The notes under the pieces are model-generated. The model did no database searches. It saw only the letters and a program-made list of their open reading frames with translations, and was not told the DNA's origin. Made by a program: the position numbers and the translations under genes. From contig JAGOJY010000047.1 in assembly GCA_017994815.1 (NCBI GenBank), positions 1 through 33,160 on the forward strand: a stretch of 33,160 nt of DNA, written 5' to 3'. Below are positions 23,637-32,464 of this stretch, piece after piece; position 1 is the stretch's first letter, and each line of letters opens with the position of its first letter. This stretch comes from Acidobacteriota bacterium. GTDB taxonomy: Bacteria > Acidobacteriota > Polarisedimenticolia > J045.

Positions 23637-24245
23637 ATGGCTGACGACCGCTTCGAGGACGCCCCGGACGACGTGCCGGTGCAGGACCGCCGGCGCTTCA
23701 CCGCGGATGGCGACTTGCGGGACGACGCCGACGGCGGCGCGGCCGCGATCGACCTCCCGCCGGACGTCGTCCCCGCCGAGGAGGCGCGCGCCTGGGAGCA
23801 GCGGGCGCGCGACGCCGAGCAGCGCCTGCGCGAGATCAAGGACGCCTACCGCGCGGCCCGCGCCGACCTCGACGCGACCCGCGCCCGGCTCGAGCGCGAC
23901 CAGGACGCGCGCGTGCGCGCGAAGCTCGGGCAGGCGCTGGCCGGGGTCCTCGCGGCCCTCGACAACTTCGAGCTGTCGATCGCCCACGTCGGCGACGCCT
24001 CGGTCGCGGAGGGCATCCGACTGGTCGTGCGGCAGATCCACGAGGCGCTGGCCGCGATCGGCCTGCGGCGGCTGGAGGTCCTCGGCCAGCCGTTCGACCC
24101 CGCGTTCTCCGAGGCGGTCGCGGTGATCCCGGTCGAGGACGAAGCGCAGAACAACCTCGTGCTGGACGAGATGCGCGCGGGGTACACCCTGGAAGGGCAG
24201 GTCCTGCGTCCGGCCAAGGTCCGCGTGGGCCGCAAGCTCGAGTGA
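23637..24245 (+). CDS. grpE: GrpE nucleotide exchange factor
   Basis: GrpE releases ADP from DnaK during the chaperone cycle. The 202-residue protein begins at 23637, nine bases after htpX, with GAGGG just upstream. Residues 1-55 are an acidic disordered arm; about 58-105 form the long helix ('ARDAEQRLREIKDAYRAARAD'); about 105-200 form the four-helix and beta-wing part with 'LDNFELSI', 'EGIRLVVRQI', 'GQPFDPAFSEAV', 'GYTLEGQVLRPAKVRVG'. No dnaK or dnaJ follows, unlike the common hrcA-grpE-dnaK-dnaJ order. A 17-base palindrome begins 6 bases after the stop codon. Confidence 0.93.
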   Translation: MADDRFEDAPDDVPVQDRRRFTADGDLRDDADGGAAAIDLPPDVVPAEEARAWEQRARDAEQRLREIKDAYRAARADLDATRARLERDQDARVRAKLGQALAGVLAALDNFELSIAHVGDASVAEGIRLVVRQIHEALAAIGLRRLEVLGQPFDPAFSEAVAVIPVEDEAQNNLVLDEMRAGYTLEGQVLRPAKVRVGRKLE

Positions 24246-24251
24246 TACCCG

Positions 24252-24268
24252 CCGGTCAAGTTGACCGG
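24252..24268. promoter_or_regulatory. perfect palindrome overlapping the -35 of the glucan operon promoter
   Basis: CCGGTCAAGTTGACCGG is a perfect 17-base palindrome with a single central base. Its right arm contains the TTGACC of the promoter for the glycosyltransferase gene, a place where a dimeric repressor would block polymerase. It could also form a small hairpin at the end of the grpE mRNA. No T-run follows. Confidence 0.5.
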
Positions 24269-24289
24269 TAATCAACACCCGCCCAGAAT
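24261..24289 (+). promoter_or_regulatory. promoter of the glycosyltransferase-debranching operon
   Basis: TTGACC (24261-24266, five of six to consensus) and CAGAAT (24284-24289, four of six) are exactly 17 bases apart. The implied start is near 24296, giving a leader of about 70 bases before the ATG at 24365. Confidence 0.55.
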
Positions 24290-24364
24290 CCCGTGGTCGT
24301 CGGCCCGAGGCGAGCACGCCCGCCCGTCGCGCTTCACGCGCGCGGGGAGGGCCGAGGCCCCTCG

Positions 24365-25417
24365 ATGCGGATCGCACAGGTTTCCCCGCTCTACGAGAGC
24401 GTCCCGCCGCGCCTGTACGGCGGGACGGAACGCGTCGTGTCCTGGCTCACCGAGGCGCTGATCGACGCCGGGCACGAAGTCACGCTGTTCGCCAGCGGCG
24501 ATTCCCGCACCCGCGCCCGGCTCGTGCCGGCCTGCGAGCGCGCGCTGCGGCTCGACGAGCGCTGCGCGCTCCCGCTCGCGCACCACATGCTCCAGCTCGA
24601 GCAGGTGTTCTCGCGGCTCCGAGACTTCGACGTCGTCCACTTCCACGCCGACTTCCTGCACTTCCCGCTGTCCCGCCGGCACGAGTTCGCCCACGTCACC
24701 ACGCTGCACGGCCGGCTCGACATCCCGGACCTCGCCCCGCTCTACGACGAGTACGACGACATGCCCGTGGTCTCGATCTCCGACGCCCAGCGCCGCCCGC
24801 TCCCGGCCGCGCACTGGGTCGGCACCGTGCACCACGGCCTGCCGCCCGACTTGTTCCGGATCGGCCGCGGGGCGGGCGGCTACCTGGCGTTCCTCGGGCG
24901 GATCTCGCCCGAGAAGCGCGCCGACCGCGCGATCGAGATCGCGCGGCGCATCGGGATGCCGCTGCGGATCGCGGCCAAGGTCGACCGCGCCGACCAGGAG
25001 TACTTCGCGCGCGAGATCCAGCCGCTCTTGGACGACCCGCTGGTGGACTTCGTCGGCGAGATCCACGACGGCGACAAGCAGGAGTTCCTCGGCGAGGCGG
25101 CGGCGCTGCTGTTCCCGATCGACTGGCCCGAGCCGTTCGGGCTGGTGATGATCGAGGCGCTGGCCTGCGGGACCCCGGTGGTCGCCTACCGCCACGGGTC
25201 GGTTGCCGAGATCGTCGAGGACGGGGTCAGCGGTTTCGTCGTGGACGACCTCGACGCGGCGGTGCGCGGCACGCGCCGCGCGCTCGAACTCGACCGCGCG
25301 GCCTGCCGCGCCGCCTTCGAGCGGCGTTTCACCGCCGCCCGGATGGCGCGGGACTACTTCGCGGTCTACCGGAACCTGACCCGCGCGACGGCCCCGCTGC
25401 GCGCGGTCGGCGACTGA
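24365..25417 (+). CDS. GT4-family glycosyltransferase
   Basis: The chosen start is the ATG at 24365 with GAGG seven bases upstream, giving 350 residues that begin 'MRIAQVSPLYESVPPRLYGGTERVV', a typical GT-B N-terminus with the glycine loop. The C-terminal Rossmann half shows 'LAFLGRISPEKRADRAIEIA' and the nucleotide-sugar motif E256-x7-E264 ('EPFGLVMIEALACGTPVVA'). It transfers a sugar from an activated donor in the cytoplasm. The next gene, 19 bases downstream, is a glycogen-debranching-type glucosidase, so an alpha-glucan or trehalose-like product is the likely context, but donor and acceptor are not shown by the sequence. Confidence 0.9.
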   Translation: MRIAQVSPLYESVPPRLYGGTERVVSWLTEALIDAGHEVTLFASGDSRTRARLVPACERALRLDERCALPLAHHMLQLEQVFSRLRDFDVVHFHADFLHFPLSRRHEFAHVTTLHGRLDIPDLAPLYDEYDDMPVVSISDAQRRPLPAAHWVGTVHHGLPPDLFRIGRGAGGYLAFLGRISPEKRADRAIEIARRIGMPLRIAAKVDRADQEYFAREIQPLLDDPLVDFVGEIHDGDKQEFLGEAAALLFPIDWPEPFGLVMIEALACGTPVVAYRHGSVAEIVEDGVSGFVVDDLDAAVRGTRRALELDRAACRAAFERRFTAARMARDYFAVYRNLTRATAPLRAVGD

Positions 25418-25436
25418 GCGCCCCGGCGAGGACCAG

Positions 25437-27584
25437 GTGCAGGACCAGATCCAGGTCAACGGCGAGTACTACATCCTCGGCACCTCCGCGCGCGCGACGC
25501 AGCGCACGCGCGTGCTCAAGCAGGGCGAGACGTTCGCGGTGTTCGACCCGTACGGCGACATGCTCCCGGGCGGGTTGGGCGAGCACGGCCTGTACCACGA
25601 GGGCACGCGCTACCTGTCGCGGCTGGAACTCCTCGTCGCCGGCGTGCGCCCGATGCTCCTCAGCTCGCACGTCCGGCAGGACAACGCGCTGTTGGCCGTC
25701 GACCTGAGCAATCCCGACATCCCGCTGGCCGGCGGCGCGATCCTGCCGCGGGGCACCGTGCACGTGTTCCGCTCCAAGTTCCTGCGCGACGCGACGTGCC
25801 ACGAGCGGCTGCGGGTGACGAACTTCGGCCCGGAGCCGGTCCAGATCGAACTGACGCTCGTCTTCGGCGCGGATTTCGCCGACATCTTCGAGGTGCGCGG
25901 CATGTCGCGCGCGCGCCGCGGCCAGGCGCTTGCGCGCCGCTCGCGCGGATCCGCGATCGAGATGGCGTACCACGGGCTGGACGGCGTCGTCCGCCGGCTG
26001 GTCCTGGAGTGCGAGCCGGCCCCGGCCTCCTCCGGCCCGGACGAGGCCGTGTTCCCGGTCCGGCTCGGCCCGCGCGAGTCGACGGCGATCGACCTCGCCT
26101 TCGGCTGTCGGCACGACGCGGGCGAGCAGCCGGTGCTCCCGTGGACCGGCCCCCTGCCGGCGCTCTCCCCCGCCCCGCCGTGGTCCGTGCGCTCGTCCAA
26201 CGAGGAGTTCAACGGCTGGTGCGAGCGCTCGGGCGCCGACCTGCAGATGATGGTCAGTGACACCGGGCACGGGCCGTACCCGTACGCCGGCGTGCCCTGG
26301 TTCAGCGTGCCGTTCGGGCGCGACGGCATCATCACCGCGCTCGAGATGCTCTGGCTCGATCCCGCGCTGGCCCGCGGCGTGCTCGCGTTCCTCGCCGCGA
26401 CGCAGGCCGCCGAGTCCGATGCCGCGCGCGACGCCGAGCCGGGGAAGATCCTGCACGAGATGCGGGGCGGCGAGATGGCCGCGCTCGGCGAGATCCCGTT
26501 CGGCCGCTACTACGGCAGCGTCGACTCCACGCCGCTGTTCGTGCTGCTCGCCGGCGCGTACCACCAGCGCACGGCCGATCTCGCGTTTCTCGAGTCGATC
26601 TGGGGCAACATCGAGCGCGCGCTGGAGTGGATCGACCGCCACGGCGACGCCGACGGCGACGGCTTCGTCGAGTACTGCCGGCGGACGCCGCGCGGCCTGG
26701 CCCAGCAGGGCTGGAAAGACTCCGAGGACTCGGTGTTCCACGCCGACGGCAGCGCGGCGGCCCCGCCGATCGCGCTGTGCGAGGTCCAGGGGTACGTGTA
26801 CGCCGCCAAGAAAGGCGCCGCGCGGCTCGCCGCGGCACTCGGGCGCTCCGGGCACGCCGCGGCGCTCGAGGACCAGGCCGAGCGGCTGCGCGCCGCGTTC
26901 GAAAACGCGTTCTGGTGCGAGGACATCGGCACCTACGCCCTGGCGCTCGACGCCGACAAGCGCCCGTGCCGCGTGCGCACCTCGAACCCCGGCCACTGCC
27001 TGTTCACCGGGATCGCCGACCCGGCCCGCGCGCGCGCGGTCGCCGGCGGCATGCTGGAGGACCCGTTCTTCTCCGGCTGGGGCGTGCGGACGGTCGCCGC
27101 GACCGAGGCCCGCTACAACCCGATGTCCTACCACAACGGCTCGGTCTGGCCGCACGACAACGCGCTGCTCGCGGCCGGGTTCGGCCGTTACGGTTTGACC
27201 GGCGCCGCGCTGCGCGTCACCGCGGCGCTGTTCGAGGCCAGCAGCCACGTCGACCTGCGGCGGCTGCCGGAGCTGTTCTGCGGGTTCCACCGCCGGCCCG
27301 GCGAAGGCCCGACGCTGTACCCGGTCGCCTGCGCCCCGCAGGCCTGGGCCGCCGCGGCGCCGTTCCTGCTGCTGCAAGCCTGCCTCGGGCTGACGATCGA
27401 CGCCGCGCGGCGCGAGGTCGTGCTGGACCAGCCGCGGCTGCCCGACTGCCTGGAGTGGCTGCGCGTGGACGGGCTGCGCGTCGGCGAGGCCGCCGTCGAC
27501 CTCCTGTTCCGGCGCCACGCCGGCTCGGTCGGCATCGACGTCCTGCGCCGCTCCGGCGAGCTCCGCATCACCGCCCACAAGTGA
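25437..27584 (+). CDS. amylo-alpha-1,6-glucosidase / glycogen debranching enzyme family
   Basis: This 715-residue protein starts with GTG at 25437 behind GAGGA. Residues about 20-240 form the beta-rich GDE N-terminal domain ('FAVFDPYGDM', 'GLYHEGTRYLSRLEL', 'ERLRVTNFGPEPVQIEL'). Residues about 260-690 form an (alpha/alpha)6 glucosidase barrel. Candidate catalytic regions are 'FGRDGIITALEM', 'GWKDSEDSVF' (D428) and 'YHNGSVWPHDNAL' (D574 after W571). It has no GH13-type transferase domain, so it resembles the archaeal/bacterial GH-type debranching proteins rather than GlgX. It probably removes alpha-1,6 branches or trims alpha-glucan in the cytoplasm. It is co-transcribed with the glycosyltransferase and convergent with the 222-aa gene, 14 bases apart. 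Confidence 0.9.
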   Translation: MQDQIQVNGEYYILGTSARATQRTRVLKQGETFAVFDPYGDMLPGGLGEHGLYHEGTRYLSRLELLVAGVRPMLLSSHVRQDNALLAVDLSNPDIPLAGGAILPRGTVHVFRSKFLRDATCHERLRVTNFGPEPVQIELTLVFGADFADIFEVRGMSRARRGQALARRSRGSAIEMAYHGLDGVVRRLVLECEPAPASSGPDEAVFPVRLGPRESTAIDLAFGCRHDAGEQPVLPWTGPLPALSPAPPWSVRSSNEEFNGWCERSGADLQMMVSDTGHGPYPYAGVPWFSVPFGRDGIITALEMLWLDPALARGVLAFLAATQAAESDAARDAEPGKILHEMRGGEMAALGEIPFGRYYGSVDSTPLFVLLAGAYHQRTADLAFLESIWGNIERALEWIDRHGDADGDGFVEYCRRTPRGLAQQGWKDSEDSVFHADGSAAAPPIALCEVQGYVYAAKKGAARLAAALGRSGHAAALEDQAERLRAAFENAFWCEDIGTYALALDADKRPCRVRTSNPGHCLFTGIADPARARAVAGGMLEDPFFSGWGVRTVAATEARYNPMSYHNGSVWPHDNALLAAGFGRYGLTGAALRVTAALFEASSHVDLRRLPELFCGFHRRPGEGPTLYPVACAPQAWAAAAPFLLLQACLGLTIDAARREVVLDQPRLPDCLEWLRVDGLRVGEAAVDLLFRRHAGSVGIDVLRRSGELRITAHK

Positions 27585-27598
27585 CGCTTCGTGGTTCC

Positions 27599-28267
27599 CT
27601 ACGCCGACAATCGCGCCAGCTTCTGCTGCAGCGAGGCGCGGTGGAAGCGCCGCAGGCGCCGCACGCGCTCGGCGGCGTTGCACGAGCGCAGGTCCTCGAT
27701 CGTCAGCGCGCCGAGCCGGCGCGCCCGGCGATAGCGCGCGTTGACCTCGGGGTCCGGCGCGTCCGCGTCGCCGTCGAACACGTGGCGGGCGATGAACGCG
27801 CGCTCGTGACCCGCCAGCCGCGTGCGCCCGGTCAACCGGCCGATGAAGTGCGCCAGCACAAGGTACTGGCTGACCACGGCGTGCCACTCCAGCTCCAGCA
27901 GCGACACGTCCGCGCCGTGACCGGCGCGGTCGGCGAACGTGACGAGGTGGTCCACCTCCTCGACCAGTGTGGCGAAGTCGGGCGCGTTCTCCTCGTTCAG
28001 CTCGCGCCGCGGGTCGTGCTGCTCGAGCCGCGCCACCAGCGCCGCCGGCAGGTACAGCGCCACCGCCCAGCCGCCGCGCTCGAGCCGCCGCAAGAGAACG
28101 CGCGCGCCGCCGTGCGCGTCGTCGATCCGCTCGACGACGCGGCGCCGCGCGGTCAACAGCGCCTGCCCCTGCTCGCCGACCACGAACCGCCCGAGCGGCC
28201 GCATGTGCGCGTCGATGTCGTACGTGCGCTCCAGCAGCCGGGCGAGGTCGTCCACCAGGCAGCTCAC
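27599..28267 (-). CDS. unrecognised 222-aa helical protein coupled to the AAA+ gene
   Basis: I do not recognise a named family. The start is the GTG at 28267, overlapping the AAA+ stop as GTGA, so translation is coupled; the longer open frame upstream is a shadow of the AAA+ gene. The protein is soluble, with no signal peptide or membrane segment. Residues about 30-85 look alpha/beta ('LGRFVVGEQGQALLTARRRVVERIDD', 'ERGGWAVALYLPAALVARLEQ'). Residues about 85-150 are helical and acidic ('NEENAPDFATLVEEVDHLVTFADRA', 'VSLLELEWHAVVSQYLVLAHFI'). The C-terminus is very basic ('RVRRLRRFHRASLQQKLARL'). The tight coupling suggests an adaptor, substrate or partner of the AAA+ protein. No Cys-rich, nuclease or protease motif is visible. 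Confidence 0.82.
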   Translation of the reverse strand: MSCLVDDLARLLERTYDIDAHMRPLGRFVVGEQGQALLTARRRVVERIDDAHGGARVLLRRLERGGWAVALYLPAALVARLEQHDPRRELNEENAPDFATLVEEVDHLVTFADRAGHGADVSLLELEWHAVVSQYLVLAHFIGRLTGRTRLAGHERAFIARHVFDGDADAPDPEVNARYRRARRLGALTIEDLRSCNAAERVRRLRRFHRASLQQKLARLSA

Positions 28268-30105
28268 GCCAGCTCCTCCCGGCGGTAGACCAGCTTCCCG
28301 TCCTCGGCATCGACGACGATCCGGCGGTAGACCACGCGCGCGCGCGCCTCCTCGAGGACGCGCCGCTCCAGCTCCGCGGGCTCCAGCTCCGCGCCGGAAG
28401 CCCGCGCCCCGCGCAGCAGCGCCAGCAGTTCGCCGAGGTGGCGCTCCGGCCGACCCTCGTCGCGGCGAATCATCTTGCCGATCTCGACGTTGCACGTGCG
28501 GTGCAGCACCGCCGCGACGTGCCGCGCCCCGTACTCGTACGAGTAGCCCAGCTCCAGCAGCAGGTCGCGCGCGGCGGGCGTCAGCTCCAGCTCCAGCCCG
28601 TGCATCTCGCGGTAGCGGGCGGCGATCTTGTCGAATTCCAGGCCGACGATCCGCTCCGCCGACGAGCGCGGCAGGTGCCGGAAGCGGACGATCTTCGTGC
28701 GGTTGATGAACTCGGGCGACAGCGAGCGCCGCAGCGAGCGCGACAGCTCCGAGCGGTACGCCGCCTCGGCGATCTCCAGCCCGCCGAAGCCGATCGGGTG
28801 CGCCCCCTCGCTCCCCTCCTCGTGGCCGATGTTCGACGTGAAGAAGATCAGGCAACCCGCGAAGCCCAGCTCGTTGCCGTGGGCGTCGGTCGTCGTCCCG
28901 CGGTCGAGGATCCCGAGGAAGAAGCGCCGCAGCTGCGGGTGCGCCTTCTCGACCTCGTCGACGAGGATCATCGACAGCGGCGAGTTCTCCGCGCGCGCGT
29001 GGAATTCCGTCAGGAGTCCCGGCTCGTCGGAGCGGATGAACCCGCGCGTGGCCCCGCGCAGCTCGTTGATGTCCGAGGGGTAGGTGTAGTTCGGCCCCTC
29101 GATCGTCAACAGCGGCACCTCGACCTGCCACTGCCGCCGCAGGTTCTCGACCAGCATCTCGACGAGGTAGTTCTTGCCCACGCCCGTCGGCCCGACCAGG
29201 AAGTAGCTCGCCGGGCGCAACAACCCCTGCGTGCCGACCGCGAACAGCGCCAGGTCGTCGCACAGCGTCGCGATCGCTTCCTGCTGGTCCACGACCAGCG
29301 CCTCGAGGTCCGCGCGCAGCCGGTCCAGGTCGAGCCCGGCGAACAGGAGCAGCCTTTCGTACGCCGCGAGCTTCTGCGTCGTGGCCGAACCCGGCGCGGC
29401 CGACTCGGGCGCGGCCGCCGGACGCGGCGCGCGCTTGGGCGGCGGCGGCGGCAGCGGCGGCTCGGGCCGTCCGCGCAGCTCGATCGGAGCCGTGGCCGCC
29501 GACGCGCGCTCGCGCGCCGCGGCCTGGCCGGCGTCCTCGCCCGCCTGGCGCAGCAGGCGCGAGTACAGGTCGAAGCGCTCGGAGCAGCGCCGGAGGAACT
29601 TGACCTCGTCCTCCAGCCCCGACTGCCGGCCGAGCCGGTTGTGGACGAAGTGACCGCGCAGCCGGGCGTCGTCGGCCATCTGCGCCAGCACCTCGGCGGC
29701 GATCCGGTAGGCGCGCGGGCCCAGCTCGAGCAGCGGCACACCGTGCACCTGGTCCAGCCCGGTCAGCGCCACGTCGAACAGCGCCTTGTCGCCGACTTCC
29801 CGCACTTCTTCTGGCAAACCGCGCAGACGCCCGAGCACCGCCAGGTCGTCGTCGCCCTCGGTCAGCGGTGCGACGAGCGGGGGCCAGTCCGGCAGGCGCA
29901 GGAGGTTCCCCGAGAGGATCGCGCCGAGCCGCTGCTCGGTGTAGACGTCGCGCAGGAGTGCCGAGCAGTGCGTGACGACCTCGACCAGGTGCTCGAGCTC
30001 GGCAGGATCCATGGGGCCGGCACCGAGGCGGCTGGCGGTCTCCAACAGGCGGCCCGCGAGGGTCTGGGAATCGACGACGACGATCGACGGGAGTCGAACT
30101 GGCAT
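28264..30105 (-). CDS. single-domain ClpB-D2-like AAA+ ATPase with Walker A ending GKN
   Basis: The start is the ATG at 30105 behind GAGGAGG/GAAGG, giving 613 residues. Residues 1-200 are a helical N-terminal region of no recognised family and about 205-240 a Pro/Ala linker ('PEPPLPPPPPKRAPRPAAAP'). Residues about 290-530 form one AAA+ module of the Clp/HSP100 D2 type. Walker B is 'ILVDEVEKAHP' (D383, E384), sensor 1 is in 'FFTSNIG' (N425), the arginine finger is in 'SPEFINRTKIVRF' (R469), and sensor 2 is in 'YEYGARHV'. Walker A is 'GPTGVGKN' (305-312): Asn312 replaces the Ser/Thr that binds Mg. No ClpP-binding loop (IGF) is evident, though 'PIGFGG' near 437 loosely resembles one. It is divergent from groES and translationally coupled to the 222-aa gene. 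A disaggregase or remodeller role is inferred. Confidence 0.88.
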   Translation of the reverse strand: MPVRLPSIVVVDSQTLAGRLLETASRLGAGPMDPAELEHLVEVVTHCSALLRDVYTEQRLGAILSGNLLRLPDWPPLVAPLTEGDDDLAVLGRLRGLPEEVREVGDKALFDVALTGLDQVHGVPLLELGPRAYRIAAEVLAQMADDARLRGHFVHNRLGRQSGLEDEVKFLRRCSERFDLYSRLLRQAGEDAGQAAARERASAATAPIELRGRPEPPLPPPPPKRAPRPAAAPESAAPGSATTQKLAAYERLLLFAGLDLDRLRADLEALVVDQQEAIATLCDDLALFAVGTQGLLRPASYFLVGPTGVGKNYLVEMLVENLRRQWQVEVPLLTIEGPNYTYPSDINELRGATRGFIRSDEPGLLTEFHARAENSPLSMILVDEVEKAHPQLRRFFLGILDRGTTTDAHGNELGFAGCLIFFTSNIGHEEGSEGAHPIGFGGLEIAEAAYRSELSRSLRRSLSPEFINRTKIVRFRHLPRSSAERIVGLEFDKIAARYREMHGLELELTPAARDLLLELGYSYEYGARHVAAVLHRTCNVEIGKMIRRDEGRPERHLGELLALLRGARASGAELEPAELERRVLEEARARVVYRRIVVDAEDGKLVYRREELA

Positions 30106-30135
30106 GCGTCGGCCTTCTCGCCTCCTCGTAGAAAT

Positions 30136-30150
30136 AACTTGAGGCAAGTT
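30136..30150. promoter_or_regulatory. inverted repeat AACTTG-N3-CAAGTT upstream of the AAA+ gene
   Basis: AACTTGAGGCAAGTT has perfect six-base arms and lies 31 bases upstream of the AAA+ start codon in an AT-richer patch of the divergent spacer. It is a plausible operator. I could not place a convincing -35/-10 pair for this gene around it. Confidence 0.4.
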
Positions 30151-30210
30151 CGTGTAAATGCAAGCCGCGTGCCCGGGAAGACACGAGGAGCGCCGCGTCC
30201 CGTGCGTTCC

Positions 30211-30239
30211 TTGACAAGGCCGGGGACGCATCTTAATGT
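30211..30239 (+). promoter_or_regulatory. sigma70-type promoter of groES-groEL
   Basis: A perfect TTGACA (30211-30216) is followed after exactly 17 bases by TAATGT (30234-30239). Transcription would begin near 30246, inside the CIRCE element and about 70 bases before groES. Confidence 0.65.
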
Positions 30240-30265
30240 CAGCAGTCGTCGGGAAGGAGTGCTAC
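30239..30265 (+). promoter_or_regulatory. CIRCE operator (HrcA binding site)
   Basis: TCAGCAGTC-N9-GAGTGCTAC matches the CIRCE consensus TTAGCACTC-N9-GAGTGCTAA at 7 of 9 and 8 of 9 positions with the exact nine-base spacer. It starts at the last base of the -10 element and covers the expected transcription start, the normal place for HrcA repression of groESL. hrcA is not in this window. Confidence 0.75.
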
Positions 30266-30317
30266 TTCCCGGCACTTAAACCGCCAAAAATCAATCACTT
30301 GGATGGAGGACATAGGC

Positions 30318-30605
30318 ATGAAGATCAAGCCGTTGCACGACCGGGTGCTGGTGAAGCGGATCGAGCAGAACGAGACGACCAAGGGCGGGATCATCATCCC
30401 GGACACCGCGAAGGAGAAGCCCCAGGAGGGCGAGGTGATCGCGGTCGGGACCGGCAAGCGCGACGAGCAGGGCAAGGTCCACCCGCTCGAGGTGAAGAAG
30501 GGCGACCGGATCCTGTTCGGGAAGTACTCGGGGAACGAGGTCAAGATCGAGGGTGACGAGTTCGTGATCGTGCGCGAGGACGAGATCCTGGGCGTCCTCG
30601 AGTAG
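30318..30605 (+). CDS. groES: co-chaperonin GroES
   Basis: GroES caps the GroEL ring to close the folding chamber. The start at 30318 is chosen because GGAGGA lies seven bases upstream and the product, 95 residues, has normal length; an in-frame ATG at 30303 lies within that site. 'MKIKPLHDRVLVKRIEQNETTKGGIIIPD' opens the protein, with the mobile loop around residues 16-32. 'GEVIAVGTGKRDEQGKVHPLEVKKGDRILFGKYSGNEVKIEGDEFVIVREDEILGVLE' features follow in the normal order. It is transcribed with groEL from a promoter under CIRCE control. Confidence 0.97.
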   Translation: MKIKPLHDRVLVKRIEQNETTKGGIIIPDTAKEKPQEGEVIAVGTGKRDEQGKVHPLEVKKGDRILFGKYSGNEVKIEGDEFVIVREDEILGVLE

Positions 30606-30653
30606 GGCCGCAGGCGTCCCGCTGGGACAGTGGAATCCGAGGGGCCGTCATAG

Positions 30654-30672
30654 GGGCCGCCGCCGGCGGCCC
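30654..30672. repeat. GGGCCGCC-GCN-GGCGGCCC palindrome, copy 2
   Basis: Perfect eight-pair arms with loop GCC in the groES-groEL spacer. It is the same element as at 22693-22711 and 30704-30722. Confidence 0.7.
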
Positions 30673-30703
30673 GACCGAATGATGGCCCGGTGAATTTTCG
30701 CGG

Positions 30704-30722
30704 GGGCCGCCGCAGGCGGCCC
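30704..30722. repeat. GGGCCGCC-GCN-GGCGGCCC palindrome, copy 3
   Basis: Perfect eight-pair arms with loop GCA, ending 24 bases before the groEL start codon and 12 bases before its ribosome binding site. It could form a strong hairpin in the groESL mRNA near the groEL initiation region. Confidence 0.7.
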
Positions 30723-30746
30723 GCGGTAAGCGAGGGAGATCACACA

Positions 30747-32387
<1,641 letters not shown>

Positions 32388-32393
32388 TTCGGA

Positions 32394-32419
32394 GGGGACA
32401 GGTGGTCACACCTGTCCCC
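32394..32419 (+). terminator. palindromic repeat copy 2, likely groEL terminator
   Basis: GGGGACAGGTG and its exact complement form an 11-pair stem with loop GTCA, six bases after the groEL stop codon, followed by the T/C-rich GTTCTTCGCTCT. It is the same palindrome as at 21860-21883, which follows the ferredoxin stop. Confidence 0.65.
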
Positions 32420-32435
32420 GTTCTTCGCTCTACTC

Positions 32436-32464
32436 GCGGGGACGGGTGGCACACCTGTCCCCGC
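32436..32464 (+). repeat. palindromic repeat copy 3
   Basis: GGGGACGGGTG pairs with CACCTGTCCCC, one pair being G-T, and two more outer pairs extend the stem to 13 with loop GCA. A pyrimidine-rich TTCTCTTTTCTCCC follows, so it may act as a second terminator behind groEL. Confidence 0.65.

Noticed and set aside
30136..30150. HspR-type HAIR operator
   Set aside because: Only the CTTGAG half-site is present; the seven-base spacer and the ACTCAAG partner of HAIR are missing.
32394..32464. Two similar palindromes about 44 bases apart as the start of a CRISPR array
   Set aside because: Only two copies, arms not identical, no further regular spacing and no cas genes; the first sits at a groEL terminator position.
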